From Zhaonella formicivorans (lineage in GTDB: Bacteria > Bacillota > DUOV01 > Zhaonellaceae): DNA of 64,000 nucleotides. Positions 54,140 through 62,625 of this stretch are shown one piece after another. A program made the translations under genes and the position numbers. The stretch spans positions 1,212,142 to 1,276,141 of the forward strand of contig NZ_CP085524.1 of NCBI RefSeq assembly GCF_004353525.1, given 5' to 3'. How positions within the stretch are numbered: the stretch's first letter is position 1; every line of letters begins with the position of its first letter. The notes beneath the pieces are model-generated. The model ran no database searches. It was given only the letters and a program-made list of their open reading frames with translations, and was not told the origin of the DNA.

Positions 54140-55056
54140 TATTCCAGCCCCTTTCCCGCCAACTTAAGAAAGACATCTTCCAGGGTTGCCGGCCTGAGCA
54201 ACTGGTGGTAAAAGGTATAGGGAGTTTTCCTTAATTCAGCCCAGAGGGTTTCACCGTCTTTAGGGTAGAGATAAGTGACTTCTCCCATCAATTGATAACC
54301 TGAAATGTATGGCTTAACGCGCCGAATAAGTTCTGCCCGGTCCCCTTCCATACTTACTTCCAACACTTCTTGTCCAATATGGGCTTGTACCAACTCAGCG
54401 GGTCTGCCTTCCTCCAAGATTTTCCCTTCATCCATAATAAGCAGCCTGTCACAAAGCTGGCTCGCTTCCTCCAAATAGTGGGTTGTCAAAATCAATGTCA
54501 CTCCCTGCTGCTTTAACTGCCGCAGCCGCTGCCAAATTAGGTGCCTGGCCTGGGGATCCAGCCCGGTGGTGGGTTCATCCAAAATTAAAATTTTCGGTTT
54601 GTTGACAAGGGCCCGGGCAATGGTCAGACGGCGCTTCATGCCCCCTGATAATTCCTCAACCTTGGTCCCGGCCCTATCCGCCAGGTCAGCAAAATGGAGC
54701 AATTCCTTAGCCCGACGCTCAGCTTCTTTTTTAGGTATGGAAAAATAAGCGGCATAAACAACCAAGTTCTCCCATACTGTCAAGTCCTGGTCCAGATTGT
54801 CTTCCTGGGAGACTACCCCAATTCTACTTTTCACTTCGCGGGGCTTTTGTGTTACATCGTATCCTAAAACTGTAAGCCTTCCGCTGGTTACCGGCGAAAA
54901 ACAGTAGATCATTTTTACCGTCGAAGTCTTCCCTGCCCCGTTGGGGCCCAAAAGTGCGAAACATTCCCTTTCCTTAACTTTAAAACTTATACCTTTTACA
55001 GCCTGAAAATCCCCATATGTTTTAGTTAAGTTTTCAGCTTCAATGACAAAACACAT
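54139..55056 (-). CDS. ABC transporter ATP-binding protein (NodI/DrrA type)
   Basis: The 305-aa ATPase has Walker A LLGPNGAGKTSTVKM, a Q-loop region VVSQEDNLDQDLTV, the signature LSGGMKRRLTIARALVN, Walker B ILILDEPTTGLD and the H-loop LTTHYLEE. The C-terminal 80 residues carry the extra domain usual in DrrA/NodI-like subunits. It powers the permease encoded downstream. A GGAGGATGAAGA site precedes the ATG. Confidence 0.92.
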   Translation of the reverse strand: MCFVIEAENLTKTYGDFQAVKGISFKVKERECFALLGPNGAGKTSTVKMIYCFSPVTSGRLTVLGYDVTQKPREVKSRIGVVSQEDNLDQDLTVWENLVVYAAYFSIPKKEAERRAKELLHFADLADRAGTKVEELSGGMKRRLTIARALVNKPKILILDEPTTGLDPQARHLIWQRLRQLKQQGVTLILTTHYLEEASQLCDRLLIMDEGKILEEGRPAELVQAHIGQEVLEVSMEGDRAELIRRVKPYISGYQLMGEVTYLYPKDGETLWAELRKTPYTFYHQLLRPATLEDVFLKLAGKGLE

Positions 55057-55395
55057 TCTTCATCCTCCGCTTTCCGCATGGCTCTAGGAAGCTTAGCAAG
55101 AAAATGAAAATCAAAGGTACACAATTATGCCCATCAAAGTGACCAATAGAAGTCACCAGTCCCCGGTAAGTCGCGCTTTCGTTAGTCAATAGTCATTAGT
55201 ACTGAAGCAAGACAGCATGTGAGAATTTCATTAAACTAAAGACTAACAACCAAATACTAAGGACGCATTCATAGGCCGCAACCGGTGACTAATGACTGGC
55301 GACTGGGGACTTAGTTTAAAAAACCAGTCTGACTCATTTTTTGTCCGGGTTAAAAGAAATGTTTTTTTCGCTGAGTTTTGCTGCAGCAAACTTTA
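55057..55395. repeat. Intergenic region with degenerate GACT/AGTC repeats
   Basis: No gene is seen. The segment at about 55150-55205 has AGTCACCAGTCCCCGG and AGTCAATAGTCATTAGT, and 55288-55312 has the inverted form GGTGACTAATGACTGGCGAC with GGGGACTTAG. Together they can fold into a long imperfect hairpin. The pattern is a 7-10-bp degenerate repeat rather than an IS. Confidence 0.55.
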
Positions 55396-56274
55396 TTATT
55401 TGATTTCCTCAAGGAGTCTTTCCAGATCCTCTTTGGTAAAATGATACCGGTCAGCGCAAAAATGGCAGGTTAACTCAGCTTGACCCTGCTCCCGCAGCAT
55501 GCTTTTCAGTTCTTCCTTGCCGAGGCTGATTAAAATTTTTTCCAGGCGCTCCCTCGAACAACCGCAGTAAAATTTAAGAGGGAGCTTTTCATGGACGGTG
55601 ACCTCAAAACCCTTTAAAACCTTATTCAAGATTTCCTCCGGAGAAAGGCCTTCATCTACCAGTTGGCTAACCGGCGGCATGGCCTGAATATTCTCCTCCA
55701 GTTTCTCTACCGTCCCTTCCTCAGCACCCGGCAATAGTTGAACCATAAAGCCGCCGGCTGCCCTTACGGAATTATCAGTTTCAATTATTACTCCCAAAGC
55801 AACTGCGGTTGGAATTTGTTCTGAAACGGTAAAATAGTAGCTCAAATCTTCGGCTATCTCTCCGGAAACCAAAGGCACGCTGCCTGTATAAGGCTCTTTT
55901 AAACCCAAGTCTTTGGTCACATATACCATGCCGTTTTTACCAACCGCCCTACCTACATCCAGCTTGCGCGCTGCCTTGCTGGGCAAATGGATCAAGGGTT
56001 CCTGCACATATCCCCGTACTGCTCCGCTTGCATCGGCCACCGCAACTACTGCCCCAAGAGGTCCATCGCCTACAATTCTGAGGGTCAGTGTGTCCTCACC
56101 CTTCAAGGTGATACCCATCATAGCCGCCGCCGTTAAAACTCTGCCTAACGCAGCTGAAGCAGTAGGCAAGGTACCGTGTCTTTTCCTTGCTTCCTCCACC
56201 AACCCGGTTGTGGCAGCAGCAAAGGCCCTAATTGCGCCGTCCCCTGCAGTGGCCCTTATTACGTAATCCTCCAT
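55396..56274 (-). CDS. hslO: Redox-regulated chaperone Hsp33
   Basis: Hsp33 is a holdase activated by oxidation, when four zinc-binding cysteines form disulfides. All four are present: FYCGCSRERL near residue 235 and ELTCHFCADRYHF near residue 268. The 292-aa product starts MEDYVIRATAGDGAIRAFAA from the ATG at 56274, behind GGGGTGAAGG. Length and layout are standard. Confidence 0.95.
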   Translation of the reverse strand: MEDYVIRATAGDGAIRAFAAATTGLVEEARKRHGTLPTASAALGRVLTAAAMMGITLKGEDTLTLRIVGDGPLGAVVAVADASGAVRGYVQEPLIHLPSKAARKLDVGRAVGKNGMVYVTKDLGLKEPYTGSVPLVSGEIAEDLSYYFTVSEQIPTAVALGVIIETDNSVRAAGGFMVQLLPGAEEGTVEKLEENIQAMPPVSQLVDEGLSPEEILNKVLKGFEVTVHEKLPLKFYCGCSRERLEKILISLGKEELKSMLREQGQAELTCHFCADRYHFTKEDLERLLEEIK

Positions 56275-56365
56275 ATCCTTCACCCCGGTTATGTGTCTAA
56301 TAGACAAAATAATAGCATATCAGTTAAAATGTTAGTATCGCATTTTACGGAAGGAGTCAACAGGC

Positions 56366-56722
56366 GTGAGTTTTGTCCAGTTTCTCTTTTACCAAGGTCT
56401 CACTTTTTTATTATACTTCTTTGCAATTTATTTAACTGCAGGAGGCCAGGGTCTGGTAGCCAATATGGTAATGAATTTTTTAACATTTTTCAGCATTTCC
56501 TGGCTCATCGCCATACCAAAGTCCAATTTCAAAACCGCTCTTCCTGACGTTTTAGCGGTAACGCTCAGTTTTAACACGGTTACCTACCTTTTGGCTTACG
56601 CGCTTTATTCCCCTTTACCTTCGTGGCAGTTGCTGCTTTTCGATTACCTGATGGTAATTGTCTACAGCATAATTGGGATTCTAGCGGCCATGCGCCTTAA
56701 ACAACAACAAAGCGAACGTTAG
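56366..56722 (+). CDS. Small membrane protein of unknown function (118 aa)
   Basis: The 118-aa product, from a GTG behind AAGGAGTCAACAGGC, has four hydrophobic helices and a basic C-terminus (MRLKQQQSER). It resembles the many DUF-type four-helix proteins of clostridia, but I cannot name its family. It is divergent from hslO and converges with the YkgJ gene, overlapping its end by 4 bp. Confidence 0.65.
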   Translation: MSFVQFLFYQGLTFLLYFFAIYLTAGGQGLVANMVMNFLTFFSISWLIAIPKSNFKTALPDVLAVTLSFNTVTYLLAYALYSPLPSWQLLLFDYLMVIVYSIIGILAAMRLKQQQSER

Positions 56723-57381
56723 CGCAGCAGCGCCTGCCAAAGCCTTGGCGGGCATATTTCTTTTATTAGCACCTCGTCGTAATCTTCTTTCCCTTGGAAA
56801 GGGGTGTCAATCCAGTCAGCGGGGTTTACTTCCGGTTCCCACGCTTCATGGTATAATTCAGCTTCCGGTATGTTTTGCAAGCACCATTTCACCAGCTGAT
56901 CCTCTCCCAAATTAACAATTGTTTCCCTTAACCTTTCGGCCCGCTGACTTAGAGGTGCACAAATATAGGTTTGACAGACCAGAGGCCTATGGTTATAGAT
57001 GGTGCACTTCTTGTTTTCAGTTTCCAGGAAAAGGCATTCGCCCAGCTCTGTCTGTCCCAAAGTGATATCTATTACACTGCCTTCCGCCTTAACGTTAGTA
57101 TAGCGTTTAATAATATCGGCCAGTGCCAAATCCTGCCCCAACTCAGCCAAACCTCTTTTCAACTGGTAGATGTCAACCAAGGTCAAAGGAATCCGCTCGT
57201 GACAGCAAAGGTCGCAGCCTGCACATTGGCTTTGGGTTCCCCTGCTCCTGGTAAGTTGGCCCTCCAAAATAAAATTATTTAAGGCCTCCAGGTAATCCCG
57301 GAGGCTGGCTCCCGTTTCCAAAACCTGCAGATCGTAACCTGCTCCTGTAGAAAAATTTTTGGCGATGATTTTAACGCTCAC
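56719..57381 (-). CDS. YkgJ-family cysteine-cluster protein
   Basis: The 220-aa protein carries the YkgJ (CxxCxxxCC) pattern: CAGCDLCCHERIPLTLVDIY near residue 60, then ECLFLETENKKCTIYNHRPLVCQTY near residue 122. These Cys residues probably bind zinc or an Fe-S cluster. The GTG at 57381 is placed after AAGGAGAAA. Function is unknown; the family has been linked to metal handling. Confidence 0.82.
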   Translation of the reverse strand: MSVKIIAKNFSTGAGYDLQVLETGASLRDYLEALNNFILEGQLTRSRGTQSQCAGCDLCCHERIPLTLVDIYQLKRGLAELGQDLALADIIKRYTNVKAEGSVIDITLGQTELGECLFLETENKKCTIYNHRPLVCQTYICAPLSQRAERLRETIVNLGEDQLVKWCLQNIPEAELYHEAWEPEVNPADWIDTPFQGKEDYDEVLIKEICPPRLWQALLR

Positions 57382-57472
57382 AACTTTCTCCTTCCCCACG
57401 CTGTAGCTTTTAAGTTATATACACCCCAAAATCAGCGGACACAAGGGTTAATATTTTCAACTAGCTGAATGT

Positions 57473-57715
57473 TTATGTTTTCTCCGGATCACTTTCAATT
57501 ATTTCCGCCGCGATTAGATTCCTGGCTTCTTCCGCGTACCGGCTGGGTGCCAGGATTTTTACCTGGGCCAGCGGCCCCGTATGCAGGCCATAAAGTTCTC
57601 CCAGCGACTCACCGCTTAAACGCACAGGTATCCCTTCAGAATCCAGAAGTTCACCGACAACTTCAGCTTCCAGTTTATCCCTGGCAATAAACACTACCTC
57701 CCACTCTTCCGCCAA
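57473..57715 (-). CDS. DUF2007 putative signal-transducing protein
   Basis: The 80-aa protein opens EEWEVVFIARDKLEAEVVGE and has ALL-type features of DUF2007: a beta-alpha-beta fold with LLDSEGIPVRLSGESLG and the C-terminal VKILAPSRYAEEARNLI. It starts just 3 bp after the rluD-type gene, so it is cotranscribed with lspA and rluD. Its ligand is unknown. Confidence 0.78.
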   Translation of the reverse strand: MAEEWEVVFIARDKLEAEVVGELLDSEGIPVRLSGESLGELYGLHTGPLAQVKILAPSRYAEEARNLIAAEIIESDPEKT

Positions 57716-57718
57716 TCC

Positions 57719-58648
57719 CTACGCCTCCTTCTTACGGGTTTTTCGGAGCTTTTCCAGCAAATCTGCAAAATACTGAGGAAGGGGCGCCGTAAATTCCAGA
57801 TATGCCCCGGTGCGGGGATGGACAAACCCCAAAGTGGAGGCATGTAGCGCTTGTCCTTCCAGGCCGAAATGGGGCTTTTGGGGCCCGTATTTGGGATCTC
57901 CAACCACAGGATGACCTAAATAGGCCATGTGCACCCTGATCTGGTGGGTCCTGCCTGTTTTTAGCCGGAGCTGCAGGTAAGTATAATCCACGAAACGCTC
58001 TAATACAGTGTAGGAAGTTACCGCTTCTTTCCCATTTTTGTCCACAACGGCCATTCTTTTTCGTTCCCGCGGATCGCGGCCGATCGGAGCCTCGATCCTG
58101 CCTGACTGTTCCTTAATCGTGCCGTGGACTAACGCCAGGTAGGTGCGGGTAACCGAATGTTCTTTTATTTGCTTAGCCAAATGCCGGTGAGCGGCGTCGT
58201 TTTTTGCCACCACCAAGACCCCGGAAGTGTCTTTATCAATTCTATGAACAATTCCCGGCCTCAGAATCCCGTTAATCCCGGATAGATCCCGACAATGATA
58301 AAGCAGGGCATTAACCAAAGTGCCGGAATAATTGCCGGCAGCAGGATGGACAACCATACCCTGCGGTTTATTCACAACCAGCAAATCGCCGTCTTCATAC
58401 AGTATATCCAGCGGTATCGCCTCCGGCAGCACTTCTAAAGGTTCAGGGGCTGGAATAACCACGGTGACCGCATCATCTTTTTTTAATTTGTAATTGGCTT
58501 TAACTGCCTGGTGGTTAACCTGAACTTGCCCCGCTCCAATCAGTTCCTGAATACGTGAACGAGATAATTCCGGCAGCTGTTCGGTCAAATAACGGTCCAA
58601 GCGTTTGCCGCTATCTTCTGCTGTAATTAAAAAATTCACTACTTCCAT
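57719..58648 (-). CDS. rluD: Ribosomal large subunit pseudouridine synthase (RluA/RluD family)
   Basis: The 309-aa enzyme changes uridine to pseudouridine in 23S rRNA. It has an N-terminal S4 RNA-binding domain (RLDRYLTEQLPELSRSRIQE) and the catalytic core with GIVHRIDKDTSGVLVVAKND, containing the catalytic Asp, followed by the family motif GRTHQIRVHMAYLGHPVVGD. It follows lspA by 13 bp, an order conserved in Firmicutes. The exact target uridines are inferred from the RluD-like class. Confidence 0.93.
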   Translation of the reverse strand: MEVVNFLITAEDSGKRLDRYLTEQLPELSRSRIQELIGAGQVQVNHQAVKANYKLKKDDAVTVVIPAPEPLEVLPEAIPLDILYEDGDLLVVNKPQGMVVHPAAGNYSGTLVNALLYHCRDLSGINGILRPGIVHRIDKDTSGVLVVAKNDAAHRHLAKQIKEHSVTRTYLALVHGTIKEQSGRIEAPIGRDPRERKRMAVVDKNGKEAVTSYTVLERFVDYTYLQLRLKTGRTHQIRVHMAYLGHPVVGDPKYGPQKPHFGLEGQALHASTLGFVHPRTGAYLEFTAPLPQYFADLLEKLRKTRKKEA

Positions 58649-58661
58649 TGTGTCACCTTGA

Positions 58662-59111
58662 TCATGGATTACGTTTTCCTTCCGGCATGCGCAAGATTTC
58701 CCAGCAGAGCAGCGCTACACCGATAACTATAGCTGTATCAGCCAAATTAAACACCGGCCAAATGCGAAAATCAAAAAGATCTACCACATAACCGGTCCTC
58801 AAGCGGTCTATAAGGTTTCCAATGGCCCCTCCCAGTTGTAAAGCCAGCCCCAGGCGCAGCAGTTTCTGTTCATGGCCAAGGCGCCGGTAAAAAAATAAAA
58901 TTATCAGTACCACAACTATGCCAATAGCTACAAAAAAAGAAGTCTTATAGGCCATAATGCCGAAGGCGGCGCCGTAGTTTTTCACAAAAGTCAAGTGAAA
59001 AATCTCGGGGATTACAGGTATGGATTGGCCTTCTGCCATGTTTTTTACAACCAGGAATTTAACCAACTGGTCTGAGAACAGGACAGCAAAAACTACAAAA
59101 AAGAAATGCAA
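58662..59111 (-). CDS. lspA: Lipoprotein signal peptidase LspA
   Basis: LspA cuts the signal peptide of lipidated prolipoproteins. The 149-aa protein has four membrane helices, the opening DQLVKFLVVKNM, and the two catalytic Asp motifs GNLIDRLRTGYVVDLFDF and FNLADTAIVIG. The start is a TTG at 59111 behind GGAGGAGATTAT. Substrates in this window include the M28 peptidase and the lipoprotein at 59590. Confidence 0.95.
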   Translation of the reverse strand: MHFFFVVFAVLFSDQLVKFLVVKNMAEGQSIPVIPEIFHLTFVKNYGAAFGIMAYKTSFFVAIGIVVVLIILFFYRRLGHEQKLLRLGLALQLGGAIGNLIDRLRTGYVVDLFDFRIWPVFNLADTAIVIGVALLCWEILRMPEGKRNP

Positions 59112-59249
59112 ATAATCTCCTCCTTAGCTTTACCAATTCGTGATAATTTTAGCATACCCTATATATGCACTGCAATTAGGACAAAAAGTGCAGTAAATAG
59201 TTTCACCTCCGGCGGGACAAAATAATGCCAGGAGGTGAAACAAGAAGGT

Positions 59250-59351
59250 TCAATTTCCGCAAGAAGACCACCCGCAAAACGGGCAATAACGGCATCCACC
59301 TTCGGGTATAAGCTCCTGTCCGCATTCAGGACAAATATTTTCAGGAACCAT
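59250..59351 (-). CDS. 33-aa double zinc-ribbon peptide
   Basis: The short frame reads MVPENICPECGQELIPEGGC and continues RYCPFCGWSSCGN. It has two CxxC knuckles (CPEC and CPFC) with spacing of a zinc ribbon, and a further Cys pair. An AGGAGGTGGGGAG ribosome site precedes the ATG. The GGC..CPxCGWS ending resembles the C-terminal zinc ribbon found in some ribonucleotide reductases. No function can be assigned. Confidence 0.65.
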   Translation of the reverse strand: MVPENICPECGQELIPEGGCRYCPFCGWSSCGN

Positions 59352-59463
59352 CTCCCCACCTCCTGTTTTTAGTTTATCAATACGGATGTTCGGATACAAG
59401 CCGCGGTTTTCAGCCTGTAGATTTAGTTAAGAAGCAACAAATTTGCCAAAGGAGGTTTGCCAA

Positions 59464-59571
59464 ATGCTAGGCATCAATAGAAAAAATTGGAAATGGCTGC
59501 TGCTTTTAGCCTATCCTCTTACCCTGCTGGGCAGGATGTTGGCCCGACCGTCCCGTAAAAGACATAAATAG
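59464..59571 (+). CDS. 35-aa single-helix membrane peptide
   Basis: The frame reads MLGINRKNWKWLLLLAYPLT and ends LARPSRKRHK, a single hydrophobic helix with a basic tail. An AAAGGAGGTTTGCCAA leader precedes the ATG. It ends 18 nt before the lipoprotein start on the same strand and is probably cotranscribed. No homologue is recognised. Confidence 0.55.
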   Translation: MLGINRKNWKWLLLLAYPLTLLGRMLARPSRKRHK

Positions 59572-59589
59572 TTAGGAGTGGGAACAACT

Positions 59590-60000
59590 TTGCGCCCTTT
59601 GCTTTACCTGCTTTTGTCGTGTCTGCTTTTTATCACACCCGGCTGCGGGCGGGTCAATGTAGATTTTACCGACCCTGAAGCTGTAACACAGCAATTTATG
59701 CGGAGTCAAGCCGGCAACGACCGCAGTGGGGTAAATGCAGTGATTACCCCGGAGCTGAAAAATAAATTTAAGGCACAAAAATTATATTTGGGAGATCGGG
59801 TAAAATTACGCAAATCACGGCTTAAAGAGAGTGAAATCCGCAAGGCCTGGGATGAACCAACAAAAAAAGTTTACCAGCTTAACTACGCGGTCAGTTACCT
59901 GGAAGGAAAAGAAACCAAAACCCTGCGGCTGCGGGAAGCGGTATCTTTGACCAATAAAAACGGTAATTGGTATATCGATGATTACGTCACGGAAAAATGA
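59590..60000 (+). CDS. Lipoprotein of unknown function (136 aa)
   Basis: From a TTG at 59590, with AGGAG at 59575-59579, the product has a signal peptide ending in lipobox ITPGC, then a domain with TDPEAVTQQFMRSQAGND and a C-terminal beta sheet ending NGNWYIDDYV. The last part resembles small NTF2-like or DUF4878-type secreted domains. It should be anchored outside the membrane after LspA processing. The GTG at 59578 falls within the ribosome site and is unlikely. Confidence 0.7.
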   Translation: MRPLLYLLLSCLLFITPGCGRVNVDFTDPEAVTQQFMRSQAGNDRSGVNAVITPELKNKFKAQKLYLGDRVKLRKSRLKESEIRKAWDEPTKKVYQLNYAVSYLEGKETKTLRLREAVSLTNKNGNWYIDDYVTEK

Positions 60001-60002
60001 TT

Positions 60003-60036
60003 AAAAGCTCCATCATCCCAAGATGGAGCTTTTTCC
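60003..60036 (+). terminator. Terminator after the lipoprotein gene
   Basis: AAAGCTCCATC (60004-60014) pairs with GATGGAGCTTT (60022-60032), followed by TTCC. It lies between convergent genes. Confidence 0.75.
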
Positions 60037-60037
60037 T

Positions 60038-60784
60038 TTAATGATGCTGCTCTCCCACATCAATCTTCTCCGCCGGAGTGTCCTCATCATCAAGTCCGGT
60101 AAAATTCTCGTAAATTATCCCATCATCGCCAATTTCGTAGGGGATATGATCCACATCGTCTACCATCCCCACATCCTCGTCAAAATCATAATAGATCTCG
60201 GGGTAATGTCCCGCATTTGGTACGTCGGAAGGAGTGTCGGAAGTGCCGAAACGCGCTACATCCTGCCAAGCATCCTCCCCGTCATACATAATCTCATCTT
60301 CCGCCTCACCCAGCTCCAGCGGAGATTGATCGTGAGTTAACCCGCCAAAAGGTGGAACAATTACATCCTCTTCTATAGGACGCGGGTGTCTGTCCCCTTC
60401 GCCTTCAAATTCTTTTCTACAGTCCAGGCACAAGGTAGTCTCCGGAGCAGCCTCCAGTCTTTCAGCAGGTATCTCCTGACCACAGATATTGCAACGACCG
60501 TATGTGCCAGCCGCAATTTTTTGCAGGGCATCCTCTATTTTCTGCAGTTGAATTATGGCATTGTCCCTCAGGGCCAAATCTTTGCTGCGTTCAAAAAGCT
60601 CGGAACCTGAGTCAGCAGGATGATTGTCATAGGAAGACAACTCACTGAGGCTATCCCTCATTTCAGTATGCAAACCTGCTGCTTGTGTAGCAGAATCTGT
60701 TGAGTCTATTCCTTCGATTAGCCGCAGGTAAGCGGAGCGCATTTCTTCCAACTGTTTTTTATACTTGACAAATTCAGCTTTCAT
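60038..60784 (-). CDS. TraR/DksA-family zinc-finger protein (YteA-like)
   Basis: The 248-aa protein has a coiled-coil N-terminus, a conserved DNHPADSGSELFERSKDLAL segment and a C4 zinc finger in CNICGQEIPAERLEAAPETT...CLDC. This is the YteA group, found in spore formers. The C-terminal 100 residues are very acidic, with many Asp-Glu pairs, which is typical of the group. DksA relatives bind RNA polymerase in the secondary channel; whether YteA does so is not known. Its position near lspA and ileS is usual. Confidence 0.88.
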   Translation of the reverse strand: MKAEFVKYKKQLEEMRSAYLRLIEGIDSTDSATQAAGLHTEMRDSLSELSSYDNHPADSGSELFERSKDLALRDNAIIQLQKIEDALQKIAAGTYGRCNICGQEIPAERLEAAPETTLCLDCRKEFEGEGDRHPRPIEEDVIVPPFGGLTHDQSPLELGEAEDEIMYDGEDAWQDVARFGTSDTPSDVPNAGHYPEIYYDFDEDVGMVDDVDHIPYEIGDDGIIYENFTGLDDEDTPAEKIDVGEQHH

Positions 60785-60793
60785 CTTGGCCTC

Positions 60794-61318
60794 CTAATTT
60801 AAAACGTGAATAACTTTATCCTGGCTCCACCTGGCCGGTGCCGGCGGCTCTTCGGCGCTGTAGCCAAGACTCACCACTGCCGTTGGAATATGAGTTGGCG
60901 GCAAGCCTAAAACTTTTTGAACCTCCCCTTCGTTAAACCAGCCGATCCAACAAGAACCTATGCCGTAGCCGGCAGCCGCCAGCAGCATATAGCCAGCCGC
61001 CAGCGCAGTATCCTGAATACAGTACAGCTTCTCTCCTCTTTCCCCATACTTTTCCTTGGACACTTCCGGCAGCGCGCATACAACTATGTTGGCTGCAGCC
61101 TTTCGCACCGTTTCCTGGTCATTGCAGGCCGCCGCCAGCTTCTCCTTGAGCAATGGGTTTAAAACCACGTAAAATTCCCAAGGCTGGAGATTGCCGGCAG
61201 AAGGCGCCCAACGGGCCGCATCCAGGATTCTGCCCAATGTAGCTTCCGGAATAGGTTGGCCGGTAAAATTGCGAACGCTTCTGCGCTCCAAAATGCATGC
61301 GATCACATCTTTGGTCAT
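60794..61318 (-). CDS. Nitroreductase-family FMN flavoprotein
   Basis: The 174-aa protein has the nitroreductase opening ILERRSVRNFTGQPIPEATL, the FMN-contacting ARWAPSAGNLQPWEFYVV and the C-terminal VVSLGYSAEEPPAPAR. Members reduce nitro compounds, quinones or flavins with NAD(P)H. No Fe-S domain is attached. It is 9 bp before yteA and 17 bp after the DUF5665 gene on the same strand. Natural substrate unknown. Confidence 0.88.
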   Translation of the reverse strand: MTKDVIACILERRSVRNFTGQPIPEATLGRILDAARWAPSAGNLQPWEFYVVLNPLLKEKLAAACNDQETVRKAAANIVVCALPEVSKEKYGERGEKLYCIQDTALAAGYMLLAAAGYGIGSCWIGWFNEGEVQKVLGLPPTHIPTAVVSLGYSAEEPPAPARWSQDKVIHVLN

Positions 61319-61335
61319 GGTTTAGCCTCCTTATG

Positions 61336-61635
61336 TTAGCTTTGTTCCCGCACCATCCTGATAATATCTGCGATAAAATCGCTGAGCACGGGCAAATTGA
61401 GCAGTACAAGCCGTTGGAGAATGTAAATAATAATAGCCCCTAACAAGGTGAAGCCCACTGCCATACCAACTCCCCGGGCCGCCCCCGCCAGGAAATTAGT
61501 CCAAAGGAGCCTTTTGGGATCCCTGAGCATTTCCACATATTCAGCTAAATTTAACCGCTCCATTCTGCCTATTAACTCTGCGGTTTTATCCTGTAATTCG
61601 GTAATACCGGGTTCTTCTTTTTTGTATTCAAGCAT
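61336..61635 (-). CDS. DUF5665 family membrane protein
   Basis: From the ATG at 61635, behind CAGGTGAGAAG, the 99-aa product has an amphipathic N-terminus (ELIGRMERLNLAEYVEMLRD), the conserved RLLWTNFLAGAARGVGMAVG and a membrane helix, then a second amphipathic helix. This is the DUF5665 layout. Function is unknown. The longer frame from 61686 lacks a ribosome site. Confidence 0.75.
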   Translation of the reverse strand: MLEYKKEEPGITELQDKTAELIGRMERLNLAEYVEMLRDPKRLLWTNFLAGAARGVGMAVGFTLLGAIIIYILQRLVLLNLPVLSDFIADIIRMVREQS

Positions 61636-61716
61636 CTTCTCACCTGCCCAAGTATTACTTAATTTACCCCAAAACGAGCAGAACAATTAATGAAAGCTGG
61701 TAAATCTATAAAAGAA

Positions 61717-61740
61717 AAAGTCCTGCTAACGCAGGACTTT
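61717..61740 (-). terminator. Terminator after pduL, overlapping its stop codon
   Basis: AAAGTCCTG and CAGGACTTT arms (61717-61725 and 61732-61740) with a T-rich tail on the minus strand. The upstream arm is within the pduL end. Confidence 0.72.
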
Positions 61741-62346
61741 AACCCGGTCACCGTTTTTCAGCAAAGCGCAGTTTGCCTCGTCGGTATCAACGTGCAATTC
61801 TGTGGCATATTTGGGGCTAACCCGCAGCAAAACGTTATCAAAAACGATTCCCCGCTCACCAGGGACTTCCACCCTCACAGTCTGACCGTTTTCCAAACCA
61901 TATTTGGCAGCTTCGTCAGGGTGCATATGAATATGCCTGGCTGCCAGGATTACTCCTTCTTTTAAAGCCACAACCCCTTTAGGCCCAATTAGAGCAATTC
62001 CGGGTGTATCCTCCAGATTGCCCGATTCCCTTACGGGGGGCTTGACACCCAGCTTAAAGGAATCCGTTAAAGAAACTTCAACCTGGGTTTTTTTCCTGGT
62101 AGGGCCCAAAATTCTTACACCTTCTATAGCACCTTTAGGCCCTGCAATAATCACCGTTTCCTGGGCTGCGAATTCGCCTGGCTGGGACAAATCTTTAATT
62201 TTGGTCAACTGATAACCTTGTCCGAAAAGAGTATCTAAATCCCCCACCGTTACATGCACATGCCGGTTGGAAATCCCAACGGGAACGGTTATTTCCATGC
62301 CGCCGACCGGTTCACCGGCTCTGTCAACTTGATCGAAATCAGGCAT
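61726..62346 (-). CDS. pduL: Phosphate propanoyltransferase PduL (phosphotransacylase)
   Basis: PduL interconverts acyl-CoA and acyl phosphate. The 206-aa protein has two PduL half-domains with the zinc-binding His motifs: VGISNRHVHVTVGDLDTLFG near residue 27 and AARHIHMHPDEAAKYG near residue 135. An N-terminal extension of about 20 residues (MPDFDQVDRAGEPVGG) is short and does not look like a microcompartment targeting peptide. No microcompartment shell genes or acetate kinase lie nearby. It may serve as the cell's phosphotransacetylase. Confidence 0.9.
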   Translation of the reverse strand: MPDFDQVDRAGEPVGGMEITVPVGISNRHVHVTVGDLDTLFGQGYQLTKIKDLSQPGEFAAQETVIIAGPKGAIEGVRILGPTRKKTQVEVSLTDSFKLGVKPPVRESGNLEDTPGIALIGPKGVVALKEGVILAARHIHMHPDEAAKYGLENGQTVRVEVPGERGIVFDNVLLRVSPKYATELHVDTDEANCALLKNGDRVKVLR

Positions 62347-62460
62347 TGCTTTTCTCTCCTTGTCTGCTGTTCTCTCAAAACTAGTATATGATAAACAATC
62401 CTGGTTATCCGGGTAAAATGTTAGCTTTCCATCCTGATTTTGTATCAGAGCATATTTTTA

Positions 62461-62482
62461 GGCTGTTAAATTATTAACAGCC
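62461..62482 (+). repeat. 22-bp palindromic repeat flanking element B, left copy
   Basis: GGCTGTTAAATTATTAACAG plus CC is a palindrome. A copy with 20 of 22 matches lies at 62626-62647 in the same orientation. Confidence 0.85.
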
Positions 62483-62625
62483 CAGCTTGTAGACAAAGCC
62501 CACATGTATTATTTCGCTCTGGACAAGCTCGCACGCGTTGACCTTTGGCAAAGCCTCCGACAGCTGAGCGAAACCAGTCCCGCTCCATAAAACATGTGGG
62601 CTGATAAGAGTTTGTCGACGGTCTG
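62483..62625. mobile_element. Structured repeat element B (inverted relative to element A)
   Basis: About 140 bp start CAGCTTGTAGACAAA (62483-62497), the exact reverse complement of the right end of element A, and end GTTTGTCGACG (62610-62620). Its last 23 nt match the inverted left end of element A at 20 of 23 positions. Inside, GCCCACATGT pairs with ACATGTGGGC and CGCTC pairs with GAGCG. No gene is present. Like A, it is flanked by direct copies of a palindrome. Confidence 0.65.
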
